This document shows positions 1 to 7,919 of a stretch of 44,686 nt of DNA, one piece after another. The translations under genes and the position numbers were made by a program. Under the pieces are notes generated by a model, which ran no database searches, had not been told where the DNA came from, and saw only the letters and a list, made by a program, of their open reading frames with translations. How positions within the stretch are numbered: position 1 is the first letter of the stretch; every line of letters starts with the position of its first letter. The stretch is from a virus: the IMG/VR virus record IMGVR_UViG_3300000117_000031, positions 1 to 44,686 of that record, one strand, 5' to 3'.

Positions 1-1
1 T

Positions 2-1663
2 ATGCGCCAAGGAACACCGGGGGAGAAGATCGGTAAGGGAGTTTCCCCTCGTGAGGCAACACCATCATTAGTACGTGCAGGAGCGACTGGCCGAGTTAAG
101 CCAGATCAATTCTTTAACACTCTAATCGGAGACCTCAACAAGACTGACCCATTCTCTGGGGGAGCGGCAACAACTTCTACGGTTATTCGTGTCAACAACG
201 AACTTGCACAGGTTGCCGGCCAGCACTTCGAGGAACCTATCACCATCTACACAGGGGGTAGGGGACAACGGGAAGTTGTTATCGGAGATCGCGGCGGCCA
301 CTACCAACTGGTGGAGGGAGATCCCTCTACTGAAGCCTTGCGTGGCGCACTCAAGGTTAAGATGCTCGAGGTTATCCGCAATAGCCCCGCCGCCGCGCCC
401 CTACGTAAGGCGCTCGTCAAGAGCGGAGCATTGACTCCTGCACAAGCAGAGGAAGCACGTCGGTTAGTTTTTGAAACTATCCAGAAGGGTGACCCTCTGT
501 TTGACGAGACAAAGCTCAACATGAATCTTTTGTTTAGCGTGTCAGAACTCAAGATGCTACGCCTCAATGAAGCAGGGAGCTACACACAGGTACCCCTACT
601 CGACATGGACGGAATATTTCGTGAGGTTAGCCTAGACACAATGATCGCGGCTGACGAAGAAATACGGGGGCTTGCTAGCGCATCAATCTCTGAGTACAGA
701 AACACCGTAGCAAAGATGAAGCAAGAGTTTAAACTCGACGCAAGGAATAAAGAGTACGCAAACGATACTGTAGCTAAAGCAATCCAAGATCTCGACGCTG
801 ATCCCCAAGGGTTTTTCTTTAAGCAGTTTGATCTAGGTGACCCCGGATTTACAGAAGTCGAAAACATCGAGACACTTATCCGCCAGAGAGTAACTGCAAA
901 AGTTAATCGGGATATTGAGGCTGGAGAAGTCACTCGTGAAGAAGGCTTGGCTGAGATTGAAAAAGCAGTAGACGCCTACAAAGGTTTACGTAAGGAGTAC
1001 TTCGGCACGTGGCTACGTTCTACCGCAGAGAAAAAACTCGAGGGTAGTGTCTACGGAATTGATCCGACGACAGGTAAAAAAGGAATTGTTCCGAACAGAG
1101 GATTTAGCGGATCTGATCTTCTCGATGCGATTGGAGCTGGCGGAGCACAGGATAGTGAGAAGAAGCGGGCCATTTTTGATAAGATGACCGACGGCGATGA
1201 CGAACTCTACCAGACTCTCAAGGACATTGGGGACTGGGCTGTCCTAAACCAAGCAAAGATGCCGGGGGGAATGACTGTCGACGGAGTGCCCACGGGTCTT
1301 TCCATCGAATCTTGGATCTCCCGTATCTACTCAATCAACCGTGGCGTGGTGTCTCCCCGTTACGTTGGTGCAGAGGCTCTTATCCAGAGTTTCCGTATGC
1401 AAGGGCTGAGTCTTCTTGAAGCAATGGTCAACGACAAGAAACTCGCCAAGACCGTACAGGAAATCCTTGTTTCCGGTAAGCCTCTCAAAACAGAACAAGA
1501 GAACTTCGAGTTCTTCCAAGCTCTATCGGTAGCGGCAGGTCTTTCCGCTATTCGTTTAGAACGTGCGGCCGAAGCACAAGCAAAGACCGAGGATGAGGAC
1601 GAAAAAACTGAAATCGTTATCCCCGGTAGTATCAATGAACAGATGAACTACTTAATGCCTTAG
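2..1663 (+). CDS. C-terminal part of a large internal virion protein (5' truncated)
   Basis: The frame is open from the first bases, so the ATG at 2 is probably internal and the gene begins upstream of the window. The visible 553 residues are mostly soluble and helical and end in an acidic stretch (TEDEDEKTE) followed by NEQMNYLMP. A segment near residues 440-490 (RIYSINRGVVSPRYVGAEAL) resembles C-terminal regions I associate with large structural proteins of marine podoviruses. No catalytic motif is recognised. It is followed 15 bp downstream by a small gene and then by a terminator, so it is near the end of a plus-strand structural operon. The virion role is inferred from resemblance and position. 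It could also be another large structural protein. Confidence 0.55.
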   Translation: MRQGTPGEKIGKGVSPREATPSLVRAGATGRVKPDQFFNTLIGDLNKTDPFSGGAATTSTVIRVNNELAQVAGQHFEEPITIYTGGRGQREVVIGDRGGHYQLVEGDPSTEALRGALKVKMLEVIRNSPAAAPLRKALVKSGALTPAQAEEARRLVFETIQKGDPLFDETKLNMNLLFSVSELKMLRLNEAGSYTQVPLLDMDGIFREVSLDTMIAADEEIRGLASASISEYRNTVAKMKQEFKLDARNKEYANDTVAKAIQDLDADPQGFFFKQFDLGDPGFTEVENIETLIRQRVTAKVNRDIEAGEVTREEGLAEIEKAVDAYKGLRKEYFGTWLRSTAEKKLEGSVYGIDPTTGKKGIVPNRGFSGSDLLDAIGAGGAQDSEKKRAIFDKMTDGDDELYQTLKDIGDWAVLNQAKMPGGMTVDGVPTGLSIESWISRIYSINRGVVSPRYVGAEALIQSFRMQGLSLLEAMVNDKKLAKTVQEILVSGKPLKTEQENFEFFQALSVAAGLSAIRLERAAEAQAKTEDEDEKTEIVIPGSINEQMNYLMP

Positions 1664-1678
1664 GAAGGAAATACCCCT

Positions 1679-2023
1679 ATGATGATGAAAAAAATGTACT
1701 CAAACGAAGGCCGCAAACCAATGATGGCGGGCGGTGACACTATGCGTCAAAAGAAATCTTACGGAGGTTCTACCCGTAAGAAATACGTCAATGGCGGTAG
1801 CACTAACATGGAGAAGGCAAAGACCACAACAGCTACGCCTACTACAAGTGCCGCGTCAGGAATGACACAGAGAGAGCGGGACTCCCTCACTCGGGAAATG
1901 ATCCGCCTCGAAAACTTACAAGACGAGAATGCGGCTTCCGCCGAACAGGTTGAGAGGTTGAATGTTATCTACGGTAAGCTCGGCGTGTCCGCTACACCGG
2001 GTCGTGCGAACGTAGACAAGTAG
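1679..2023 (+). CDS. Small Gly/Lys-rich phage protein, probably virion-associated
   Basis: This 114-aa gene starts at ATGATGATG with a strong GGAAGGAA ribosome site about 9 nt upstream. The first 45 residues are Met/Lys/Gly-rich (MMAGGDTMRQKKSYGG, YVNGGS), a composition I associate with small structural proteins at the end of marine phage head-tail operons. A Thr/Ala linker follows, then a helical segment (residues 60-105: REMIRLENLQDEN, VERLNVIYGKLG). It is the last gene before the terminator at 2058. No enzymatic motif is seen. The link to the virion is inference from location and composition only. Confidence 0.6.
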   Translation: MMMKKMYSNEGRKPMMAGGDTMRQKKSYGGSTRKKYVNGGSTNMEKAKTTTATPTTSAASGMTQRERDSLTREMIRLENLQDENAASAEQVERLNVIYGKLGVSATPGRANVDK

Positions 2024-2057
2024 AATTACAATAATAACAAAGATACTTCCCACACTT

Positions 2058-2080
2058 GGCCCCTTTACGGGGCCTTTTTT
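2058..2080 (+). terminator. Rho-independent terminator of the plus-strand structural operon
   Basis: The arms GGCCCC (2058-2063) and GGGGCC (2069-2074) form a 6-bp GC stem with loop TTTAC, followed by six T residues (2075-2080). It separates the converging plus-strand structural operon and minus-strand replication operon. The opposite strand has no T-run after the hairpin, so it works mainly for the plus strand. The stop codon of the minus-strand gene lies at the edge of the T-run. Confidence 0.85.
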
Positions 2081-2288
2081 ATGCGCGTTCTTCCTTAATC
2101 TTATCCTGTAAAGTACGGAAGTAATGTCTCACAATGTTACCAATCTTGTGAGGATAAGCGGGGTCACCGAGAGAGCGAAGAGTACGCTCCATTCCCACTG
2201 TGTCCACGCAGTCCAGATTAAATTCAATGTTTCCATCGCGGTTTAGCTCTATGCTAAAGTTGAGTAGGTTTGCTTTTTGTTCTGCCAT
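2079..2288 (-). CDS. Small hypothetical protein, last gene of the minus-strand operon
   Basis: This 69-aa frame (MAEQKANLLNFSIEL...) has balanced composition and a basic helical C-terminus (HYFRTLQDKIKEERA). The first half, alternating hydrophobic and polar (NFSIELNRDGNIEFNLD), suggests a beta hairpin. The upstream sequence has no clear Shine-Dalgarno, so the start is uncertain. It is the last frame of the minus operon, 39 bp after the preceding gene, and ends at the edge of the plus-strand terminator. No family is recognised. Confidence 0.5.
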   Translation of the reverse strand: MAEQKANLLNFSIELNRDGNIEFNLDCVDTVGMERTLRSLGDPAYPHKIGNIVRHYFRTLQDKIKEERA

Positions 2289-2327
2289 AGGTTTTTACAC
2301 AAGTCATAAGGTTGTTACATGGGTGAC

Positions 2328-2510
2328 CTAACGGCCACCCTCCCGGTCCCAATCGTATGGCTTCCTATGTCTGAGCCTGTTCCGTAAATCATATATCATG
2401 TTATGCGCATCTTCAAGAACTTTCTTGTTCCCGAGCATCGGATTTAATTCGCAGGCTTCTACTTGTAACCGTAGGCGGTCTAGCATTCTCTGTACTCGTG
2501 CATCTGTCAT
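2328..2510 (-). CDS. Small hypothetical protein coupled to nrdB
   Basis: The start chosen is the ATG at 2510, whose ATGA overlaps the nrdB stop; the frame extends further upstream but only inside nrdB. The 60-aa product begins MTDARVQRMLDRLRLQVEAC and is helical and charged, with a short tail KPYDWDREGGR. The four-base overlap implies translational coupling to the RNR small subunit. No known family is recognised, and a link to nucleotide metabolism rests only on the coupling. Confidence 0.6.
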   Translation of the reverse strand: MTDARVQRMLDRLRLQVEACELNPMLGNKKVLEDAHNMIYDLRNRLRHRKPYDWDREGGR

Positions 2511-3493
2511 GCGGCTACCTCCACACGTTCCTCCCGTGCTTCCGGCCAACCCCACTCACCTACCATCCCATTCGCATTGTAGTCCGTCACAGTGCCCTCA
2601 AAGAAGTTCTTGTGACTCGCCCCATTCACAACCCAGTCAAGCCACTCTAGGGGGTTCTCCTTGACCTTCCAGTTACCCTTGAGTCCGAGCATGATTAAGC
2701 GGCGGTCTGCTAGGTATCGGATGTATTGTTTAATTTCTTCAGCACTAACGCCTTCAATTCTTCCCATTTCAAACGCATTATCAATAACCTTGTCTTCGAG
2801 CGCGACACCAACTCGGAACATGTCGTAGATATCTTTTTTGAAATCGTCTGTAACAATTCTTGGATGTTCATCACAAAACTCCCTAAATAATTTAACCATA
2901 CCTTCACAGTGCATACTCTCATCGCGTATGCTCCACTCTACAATCTCACACATGCCACGCATCTTGCCAAACCGTTGATAGTTCAAGAGCATCGCAAAGG
3001 CACTGAAGAGGGCCATCCCCTCATTCATGACGCTACGTGCAATCGACTTGGCGATCCCAGCATGGGACTGCATATCAATCTCGCCCATGAAGTCTACCTT
3101 GTCGGCCATCGCTTTGTACTCACGAAACGCAGAGAACTCCGACTCAGGTAGCCCCAAGGTGTCATTGAGTAGCGCATACGAACGCTGGTGGACAAACTCA
3201 CGGTTAGCAAAGCTTGTTAACATTGCGCGGATCTCATTGTTCTTGAGCTTCGGGATGTAGTACTCGAGGTAGTTCGTGCCAACCTGTACGTCAGACTGCG
3301 TGAACAACTTTAAAATCTGGGTTATGTGGTGCTTCTCCTGTGCGGAAAGTTTGCCACCTTGCCACTGTGCTACGTCTTCTTGCAGTTTTGCCTCCCATTC
3401 TCCCCAGTGGACCTTCTCATGAGAAACTGCGTACTCCACAGCCCAAGGGTATTTAAATGGTTTGTAAACTTTTGACTCTTCTAATAAAGACAT
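2507..3493 (-). CDS. nrdB: Class I ribonucleotide reductase small (beta, R2) subunit
   Basis: NrdB holds the diiron-tyrosyl radical cofactor that NrdA uses to reduce ribonucleotides for phage DNA synthesis. The start is MSLLEESKVY at 3493, preceded by AAGGA; the longer frame runs through a terminator and is discarded. Counted from this start, the expected R2 ligands are present: D68, E99 and H102 in REFVHQRSY, E158 in MNEGM, and E192 and H195 in RDESMHCEG. The radical tyrosine is Y106. At 328 aa it is slightly shorter than E. coli NrdB. It is separated from nrdA by three small genes and an intrinsic terminator, so the two subunits may be differently expressed. The family call is firm. Confidence 0.95.
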   Translation of the reverse strand: MSLLEESKVYKPFKYPWAVEYAVSHEKVHWGEWEAKLQEDVAQWQGGKLSAQEKHHITQILKLFTQSDVQVGTNYLEYYIPKLKNNEIRAMLTSFANREFVHQRSYALLNDTLGLPESEFSAFREYKAMADKVDFMGEIDMQSHAGIAKSIARSVMNEGMALFSAFAMLLNYQRFGKMRGMCEIVEWSIRDESMHCEGMVKLFREFCDEHPRIVTDDFKKDIYDMFRVGVALEDKVIDNAFEMGRIEGVSAEEIKQYIRYLADRRLIMLGLKGNWKVKENPLEWLDWVVNGASHKNFFEGTVTDYNANGMVGEWGWPEAREERVEVAA

Positions 3494-3518
3494 CGTAAGT
3501 CCTTGTTTTATTTGTTGG

Positions 3519-3542
3519 AAAAAAAAAAGGCCCCGAAGGGCC
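3519..3542 (-). terminator. Intrinsic terminator directly upstream of nrdB
   Basis: Read on the minus strand, GGCCC-TTCG-GGGCC (forward 3542-3529) forms a perfect 5-bp stem with a UUCG tetraloop, followed by ten T residues (3528-3519). The T-run ends about 26 nt before the nrdB start, inside what otherwise looks like one operon. A second stem (GCCGG/CCGGC) lies just upstream at about 3551-3568. It may attenuate nrdB expression or insulate it from upstream genes. Confidence 0.8.
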
Positions 3543-3600
3543 CACAAAACGCCGGGGATCAATCCGGCTAGGGGAGAAAACTTATGTCCCACTACCTATC

Positions 3601-4113
3601 TTAGTCTGGACCAAACCGAGAGTCAACCACCTCTTTCCATAAATTTTCGATAGGCATTAGATTCTTACTCTCGACTACTTTCCTCGGGCCGTAACCGTAA
3701 TCCATGTCCTTTGCCCCAGCCTCAAAACTATGCCGGTCAATCCAACCAATAACGTCATAGACACTATCATCGTTTGTTGTGGAGACTAAGATCGAAATAT
3801 CCGAATTAAACTTTGTGAAGTCATCAAAGATGAGATCTCCTTCAGGCTTCTTTGTTAACTTGACATCGACAGACAGGTCGTCAATCCAAAGATCCACCCC
3901 ACCATCTGTGACGACGTTTAGCGTGGGTAGGTCACATCCGAAAACTTTCGCAACAGCATACTCTGCACGAAACCCCTGTACATTTGATATAACGCGGTTC
4001 TCATCCGACGTGTCTAAACGGGGTGGTAGTTTTTGCATCTTGCAAATTTTAACAGTGTCTTGTCCGAGGATTTGACACTCGTGCATTTCTTTTTGCGTAA
4101 GTTTAATTTTCAT
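3601..4113 (-). CDS. PD-(D/E)XK-like nuclease-fold protein of unknown role
   Basis: This 170-aa protein carries a restriction-endonuclease-like core: a helix with GFRAEYAVAKVFG (conserved-type Glu near residue 50), then GGVDLW and, after a short turn, SVDVKLTK, giving an E...D...D-x-K arrangement around residues 50-84. The rest is mixed alpha/beta with no other domain. The ribosome site GGAAAAG precedes the ATG, which follows the previous stop by one base. A terminator follows it, so it ends the nrdA-containing transcription segment. The fold is inferred by motif reading; a DNA repair, host-DNA degradation or resolvase role cannot be separated. Some members of the fold are inactive. Confidence 0.6.
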   Translation of the reverse strand: MKIKLTQKEMHECQILGQDTVKICKMQKLPPRLDTSDENRVISNVQGFRAEYAVAKVFGCDLPTLNVVTDGGVDLWIDDLSVDVKLTKKPEGDLIFDDFTKFNSDISILVSTTNDDSVYDVIGWIDRHSFEAGAKDMDYGYGPRKVVESKNLMPIENLWKEVVDSRFGPD

Positions 4114-4114
4114 A

Positions 4115-4264
4115 TTACTTTTCCGTTTCGTCCAGTCGTTTTAGTTTAAGTTCGAGTTGCAAGAGCTTCCAGTTAAGATCATCCGCCTTATCAAATTTTC
4201 TCTTGACAGAAGCTTTCAGGATCTTGTGGTAAGTCCGTAGCATTTTCTGTTTGATCTTGTGCAT
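4115..4264 (-). CDS. Small basic coiled-coil protein
   Basis: The start chosen is MHKIKQKMLR at 4264, with an AGGAT ribosome site; the frame extends upstream without support. The 49-aa product is strongly basic in the first half and forms a heptad-like helix in the second (LNWKLLQLELKLKRLDE). It ends one base before the ATG of the PD-(D/E)XK gene (TAA-T-ATG), so the two are probably translationally coupled. Function is unknown. Confidence 0.55.
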   Translation of the reverse strand: MHKIKQKMLRTYHKILKASVKRKFDKADDLNWKLLQLELKLKRLDETEK

Positions 4265-4329
4265 TGTTAAATATCCTATCCCAGTTGTTGTTATATTTTT
4301 TGGTGTCATATGGACGTCGAGCATCACCT

Positions 4330-4554
4330 TTACCCGTATGAGTCCTCGTCATCGTCCTCCATCTCTTGTCCGCTTTCGTTGTCATACTCGACATCTCCAC
4401 TTAATTGTTCAAACATATCCATGATTCCACTAAAGCACATCGGGCAGAGGGAGAATGGTATAATACCGATGTACCCTTGCATCCCGCCTTCTGCCTCTAT
4501 GTCAAATTCACAGGTACAGATGTTACATGTAACGTCAGGGGTTAGCCGTGACAT
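4330..4554 (-). CDS. Small zinc-ribbon-like acidic protein in the RNR operon
   Basis: The 74-aa product starts at the ATG at 4554 with GGAAGA 9 nt upstream; a GTG at 4563 is too close to that ribosome site. It has paired cysteines CNIC (about residue 12) and CPMC (about residue 38), spaced like a treble-clef or zinc ribbon, followed by a very acidic tail (EYDNESGQEMEDDDEDSYG). It overlaps the nrdA 3' end by 13 bp. It might be a regulator or redox partner of RNR, but the CxxC pairs look structural and no glutaredoxin or thioredoxin fold is visible. Confidence 0.65.
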   Translation of the reverse strand: MSRLTPDVTCNICTCEFDIEAEGGMQGYIGIIPFSLCPMCFSGIMDMFEQLSGDVEYDNESGQEMEDDDEDSYG

Positions 4555-6293
4555 GACAAGCACTCTTCCGCATCTTGTAGAGCGACTCTCTCAACTGCGA
4601 CTCCAACCTTATCCGCCTCGATTCCCGCATCTGTGCGGAGGTAGTACAAAGACTTGAGCCTAGACTTCCACGCCCGAAGGTGTACCGAATTGACATAAGA
4701 CGCCGGCGAACCAGCAGGGAAAAACAGATTGACTGACTGAGCTTGACAGACGTAGGGTTGGCGATCAGCCGCGTGGTCAACGACGGCTCCTTGGTCAATT
4801 TCGTACGCCGTTTTAAAAACATCCCTCTGCTCGTCTGAGAGGAACTCCAAGTGCTGAACTGAGCCTTGAGCATTAACGATACTTTTCCACGTCTCCTGAT
4901 CATTTTTTCCCAGAGCATCTAAGACTCCTTCAAGATTCGGGTTCTTGACGAGATGAGCACCTGCACGAGTACGATGGGTATAAGCATTAGACTTAATAGG
5001 CTCAATGCTAGCACTACACCCACAGATAATAGAACTGTTAGCGTTTGGAGCGATAGCGAGAAGGTGAGCGTTCCGACGTCCCGTACCAACCATGTCAGGA
5101 GCCTCGCCCTTCTCTTTGCCAAGACGCAAACTTTCCGTATGAGCCTGTGCGTGTATGTCGGCAAATATCCGTTGGTTCGCAAACTTCGCGCTAATGCTGT
5201 TCCACGGGATCTCATTCTGCTGTAAATACCCATGCCAACCCATCGCTCCTAAGCCGATAGACCTTTCTCTTTTAGCTGAGTAGACAGCTTTTCCCAGTTC
5301 TCTTGGTGCATTTTTGATAAAGAACTCAAGGACGTTGTCCAAGAATCGAACCAAGTCTCCAACCATTCCTGTTCCTTTCCACTCGTCGTATTTTTCGAGG
5401 TTGACCGAGCTAAGGCAACAGACTGCTGTGCGTTTTTCAGATGTAGGGAGAGTGATTTCAGAGCATAGGTTAGACCCTCTAACTGCGAGTCCAAGTGCCT
5501 TCTGAGAATCTGGTAACCTTCGGTTGGATTCGTCGATGAAGTGTAAGTAAGGTGAGCCAGTTCTGAAGCGAGCTTCAAGTATTCTTTCCCACAAGTCTCT
5601 AGCTGAGATCGAATCTCTGACATCTCCGTCATTAGGGTCTCGTAATTGCCATTCTGTTCCATGTTCTACTGCCTCCATAAAAGCATCTGTAATGTTAACG
5701 GCGTTAAACAGGTTGAAACATTTTCTGTTCGTATCGCCGGTAGGTACTTTAAAGTTAATAAATTCGATGATGTCTGGGTGAGACACATCCATGTAGGCCG
5801 CATAACTTCCCTTACGGGTGCGGCCCTGTTTCCACGCAGTCATCCCTGAGTCGACGACTTTCATGAATGGAATAGGTCCGGGTGCTTTATCCGAGATCCC
5901 ACGTACGTCAGACCAATGTCCTCCGACGCCGCCTCCCTTTACGGAGAGCCAAGCAACTTCAGCGTTATGGCTGATGAGAGACTCAAGATTGTCGCCAACA
6001 TAAGTGAGAAAGCAAGAGATTGGCAATCCTTTTGGCTCAACTCCGTCAAGCGGTGCGTTTGAAAGCACAGGACTAGCGAACATAAACCAACGCTTAGAAG
6101 CGTAATCATAAATACGTTGAGCAAAGCCATAGTCTCCCTCACAATATGCCAAAGCCGCCCGAGCAAAAGCCTCTTGTGGGCTAGACTCGTCGGGCAACAT
6201 GTAGTAATCCGTGAGGAGCTTCAAGGCTTGTGCGCTAAAGTTCTCATCACGGTCGTAGTCGATGGCAATCCTGCCACAGTACATATGTTCCAT
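4542..6293 (-). CDS. nrdA: Class I ribonucleotide reductase large (alpha, R1) subunit
   Basis: NrdA reduces ribonucleoside diphosphates to deoxy forms using the NrdB radical. The start is MEHMYCGRIAI at 6293, with GGAG upstream and a TAATG overlap with the preceding gene. The catalytic set is present: C94 in ISCFLTYVG, N275-C277-E279 in GSNLCSEITLP, the second redox cysteine in TAVCCLSSV (292/293), and a C-terminal shuttle pair C578/C581 in EECLSCHG. At 583 aa it is much shorter than E. coli NrdA and begins directly in the barrel region. It therefore lacks the N-terminal ATP cone, so overall-activity inhibition by dATP should be absent. That is common in phage enzymes and suits unchecked dNTP synthesis. 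Confidence 0.95.
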   Translation of the reverse strand: MEHMYCGRIAIDYDRDENFSAQALKLLTDYYMLPDESSPQEAFARAALAYCEGDYGFAQRIYDYASKRWFMFASPVLSNAPLDGVEPKGLPISCFLTYVGDNLESLISHNAEVAWLSVKGGGVGGHWSDVRGISDKAPGPIPFMKVVDSGMTAWKQGRTRKGSYAAYMDVSHPDIIEFINFKVPTGDTNRKCFNLFNAVNITDAFMEAVEHGTEWQLRDPNDGDVRDSISARDLWERILEARFRTGSPYLHFIDESNRRLPDSQKALGLAVRGSNLCSEITLPTSEKRTAVCCLSSVNLEKYDEWKGTGMVGDLVRFLDNVLEFFIKNAPRELGKAVYSAKRERSIGLGAMGWHGYLQQNEIPWNSISAKFANQRIFADIHAQAHTESLRLGKEKGEAPDMVGTGRRNAHLLAIAPNANSSIICGCSASIEPIKSNAYTHRTRAGAHLVKNPNLEGVLDALGKNDQETWKSIVNAQGSVQHLEFLSDEQRDVFKTAYEIDQGAVVDHAADRQPYVCQAQSVNLFFPAGSPASYVNSVHLRAWKSRLKSLYYLRTDAGIEADKVGVAVERVALQDAEECLSCHG

Positions 6294-6511
6294 TATTTCT
6301 CCGAAAGTTCTTTTTCTGCGCGGGTCGCGTACCACTCAGCCTTGCCCACGTTCATCAAGGGGGTATCTTTGTCGTTCACCCGTAATAAATATTTTAGCGA
6401 GTTTCCGAGCAAATATCCAGTGAATTGTTCTTCCGTGAGTACAGACTTGATAACCTCGATGGCCTCAAAGTCTTTCTTCTTGTAGTGTTCAGGGTTCTTC
6501 CAATCTGTCAT
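6293..6511 (-). CDS. DUF3310-domain protein (T7 gp1.7-like module)
   Basis: The 72 residues match the DUF3310 pattern almost end to end: NPEHYKKKDFEAIEVI, then EEQFTGYLLGNSLKYLLR and a closing KAEWYATRAEKEL. DUF3310 occurs in T7 gp1.7, reported as a nucleotide kinase affecting dTMP phosphorylation, and as stand-alone small phage proteins like this one. The ATGA start overlaps the previous stop and its TAA overlaps the nrdA ATG, so it is coupled to RNR. A nucleotide-metabolism role is plausible. No P-loop is present in this short version. Confidence 0.85.
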   Translation of the reverse strand: MTDWKNPEHYKKKDFEAIEVIKSVLTEEQFTGYLLGNSLKYLLRVNDKDTPLMNVGKAEWYATRAEKELSEK

Positions 6512-6894
6512 TGCAGTTCTCCAAATTTGGCAGTAATGACATTCCCTTCCATGCTCTTGATGCGATCACGATGTTCCGGCTTTAGCTCTTCTTCTGGTAC
6601 GACTTCACCGAGTGCTTCCAACGTAACCCTTTCCAATCCCATGTCGTAGAGGTTATCGAAGTCTTCGTGGACAGCCCCAAGCAATCCTTGAAGGATAACA
6701 TACGTCGGGTCAAACATCGTCGTACCATCAACTTCAACTTGAGTATCTCGAGTTGCATATGCACGGATAGCAAAGCCATCCTCGTCCCCATCTTCATCTT
6801 CTAGAGGCTCCAAAACTATGTAGTATCTTCCTTTTAATAGGCCCGCCTGTTCTAAGGCCGCCAACTTCTCTTGGTCTATAATCAAATCTGTCAT
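6508..6894 (-). CDS. Hypothetical acidic protein
   Basis: The start chosen is MTDLIIDQEKLAALEQ at 6894, where ATGA overlaps the stop of the endonuclease I gene; the in-frame extension lies inside that gene. The 128-aa product has an acidic loop (LEPLEDEDGDEDGFAIRAYATRD), a predicted beta-rich middle and a helical C-terminus. No family is recognised. Its four-base overlaps on both sides place it firmly in the replication and nucleotide operon. Confidence 0.7.
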   Translation of the reverse strand: MTDLIIDQEKLAALEQAGLLKGRYYIVLEPLEDEDGDEDGFAIRAYATRDTQVEVDGTTMFDPTYVILQGLLGAVHEDFDNLYDMGLERVTLEALGEVVPEEELKPEHRDRIKSMEGNVITAKFGELQ

Positions 6895-7274
6895 GCTTTT
6901 TTCTCCAACCACTCTAGGGGTATTTGCCCGTCGGCCCATAATATACCATATCTGTCACACCATGAACCATAGGTTGTTTTACTAGACCGGTTAAGTTTAT
7001 TCGATGCTCTCAAAAACAACATACGTATATCGAGAAACATGTTTTGCTGAATCACCAATAACATCTTCTGGCGATCAGCAGGACTAAAGAACCCCTTGGC
7101 TTCTACATAAATGTCTTGTTCCGGAAGATAAAAATCTGGAGTGTACATTCTCGGCTTAGGCTGATACGAAATTTTTTTTGTTTCGTACTCAAACTTTACG
7201 TTTTTTTCCGCGAGGTTTTTCGCTACAGAAAGCTCATAGTCTGAGCGGAATCTATGTCGTTTAGGTTTACTCAT
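6891..7274 (-). CDS. T7-like endonuclease I (Holliday junction resolvase, gp3 family)
   Basis: This 127-aa protein resolves branched DNA during phage replication and packaging in T7-like phages. Catalytic positions are visible: E14 in RSDYELSVAK, D47 in YTPDFYLP, and E58-x-K60 in VEAKGFFSP, matching E20, D55, E65 and K67 of T7 endonuclease I. The family C-terminal signature SKTTYGSWCDRYGI followed by IPLEWLEKK is also present. It is slightly shorter than T7 gp3 (149 aa). It overlaps its neighbours by four bases on each side. Confidence 0.92.
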   Translation of the reverse strand: MSKPKRHRFRSDYELSVAKNLAEKNVKFEYETKKISYQPKPRMYTPDFYLPEQDIYVEAKGFFSPADRQKMLLVIQQNMFLDIRMLFLRASNKLNRSSKTTYGSWCDRYGILWADGQIPLEWLEKKA

Positions 7275-7642
7275 AGATTACTAACTTCCTGTATCGATTG
7301 AGAAATTCTTTCCTGTAATTTCGGAGTTGTATTCCCGATTTGCAGGAGTGCGTGAGAGTACTCATCTCCGGGAAAAACTACGACTCGTCCTTGGCGTACG
7401 ACATTTGCGATACTAATCAATTCGTCCGTAGCTTTTTTACCGTCGCGCTCCCATGTTTCGTGCCCTAAAGGTTGACCGAAGTGTTGCCACATAGTCAACG
7501 GCAAGCACCTCTCAAAGTTACGTGCCCACCGTACCCACGGGTCGCCGCCTTTCTTGTCAGCGGCCTCGATGTAAACTGCGTAAGCTCCCTCATTTAGATA
7601 GAGAAGCTGACGATCCACTTTCTTTGTCATCAGAAGGGGCAT
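7271..7642 (-). CDS. Hypothetical protein
   Basis: The 123-aa frame starts MPLLMTKKVDRQ at 7642, with GGAG 7 nt before the ATG. Tryptophan-rich central segments (DPWVRWARNFERCLPLTMWQ) and a helical tail suggest a folded globular protein. It overlaps the upstream gene by 53 bp and shares a four-base overlap with endonuclease I. No known motif was found. Confidence 0.65.
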   Translation of the reverse strand: MPLLMTKKVDRQLLYLNEGAYAVYIEAADKKGGDPWVRWARNFERCLPLTMWQHFGQPLGHETWERDGKKATDELISIANVVRQGRVVVFPGDEYSHALLQIGNTTPKLQERISQSIQEVSNL

Positions 7643-7919
7643 CTTTGTTCTCCACTACAATACGACGCAAGGTTGAAAGACCATCCGCCTTGATTCCTAA
7701 GCCGTAGTCATTACAATCAAGCTGGCAAAAAACCTTACCACGTTTGTACGTCATGTCACCGACTTGGTAGATTGTCGCGTACTGCACGTCATCCAGTAAT
7801 GGACGTAACTCGTCAATCACCATCGTGTTGTGCCTCTCCACATCTTTCATGATGCGGTCCTTGAGCTTGATGATCTTTCCTTGTAGCTCGACTACTTTCT
7901 TGATATCTGCGGTCTTCAT
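7590..7919 (-). CDS. Hypothetical protein with N-terminal helix
   Basis: The 109-aa product begins with an amphipathic helix (MKTADIKKVVELQGKIIKLKD, with spaced hydrophobics), then a beta-like segment (ATIYQVGDMTYKRGKVFCQL) and a disordered Ser/Lys tail. The ATG overlaps the stop of the Cas4-like exonuclease, indicating coupling. The tail overlaps the next gene by 53 bp, so its last 17 residues are constrained by two frames. No function can be assigned. Confidence 0.65.
   Translation of the reverse strand: MKTADIKKVVELQGKIIKLKDRIMKDVERHNTMVIDELRPLLDDVQYATIYQVGDMTYKRGKVFCQLDCNDYGLGIKADGLSTLRRIVVENKDAPSDDKESGSSASLSK

Noticed and set aside
3494-3592. 33-residue hydrophobic extension upstream of NrdB
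   Set aside because: The segment is encoded by the terminator hairpin and its T-run; R2 proteins start near MSLLEESK and AAGGA stands directly before that ATG.
5249-5662. 137-aa coiled-coil-looking frame inside nrdA
   Set aside because: It overlaps conserved catalytic nrdA sequence in another frame, with no ribosome site or conservation argument.
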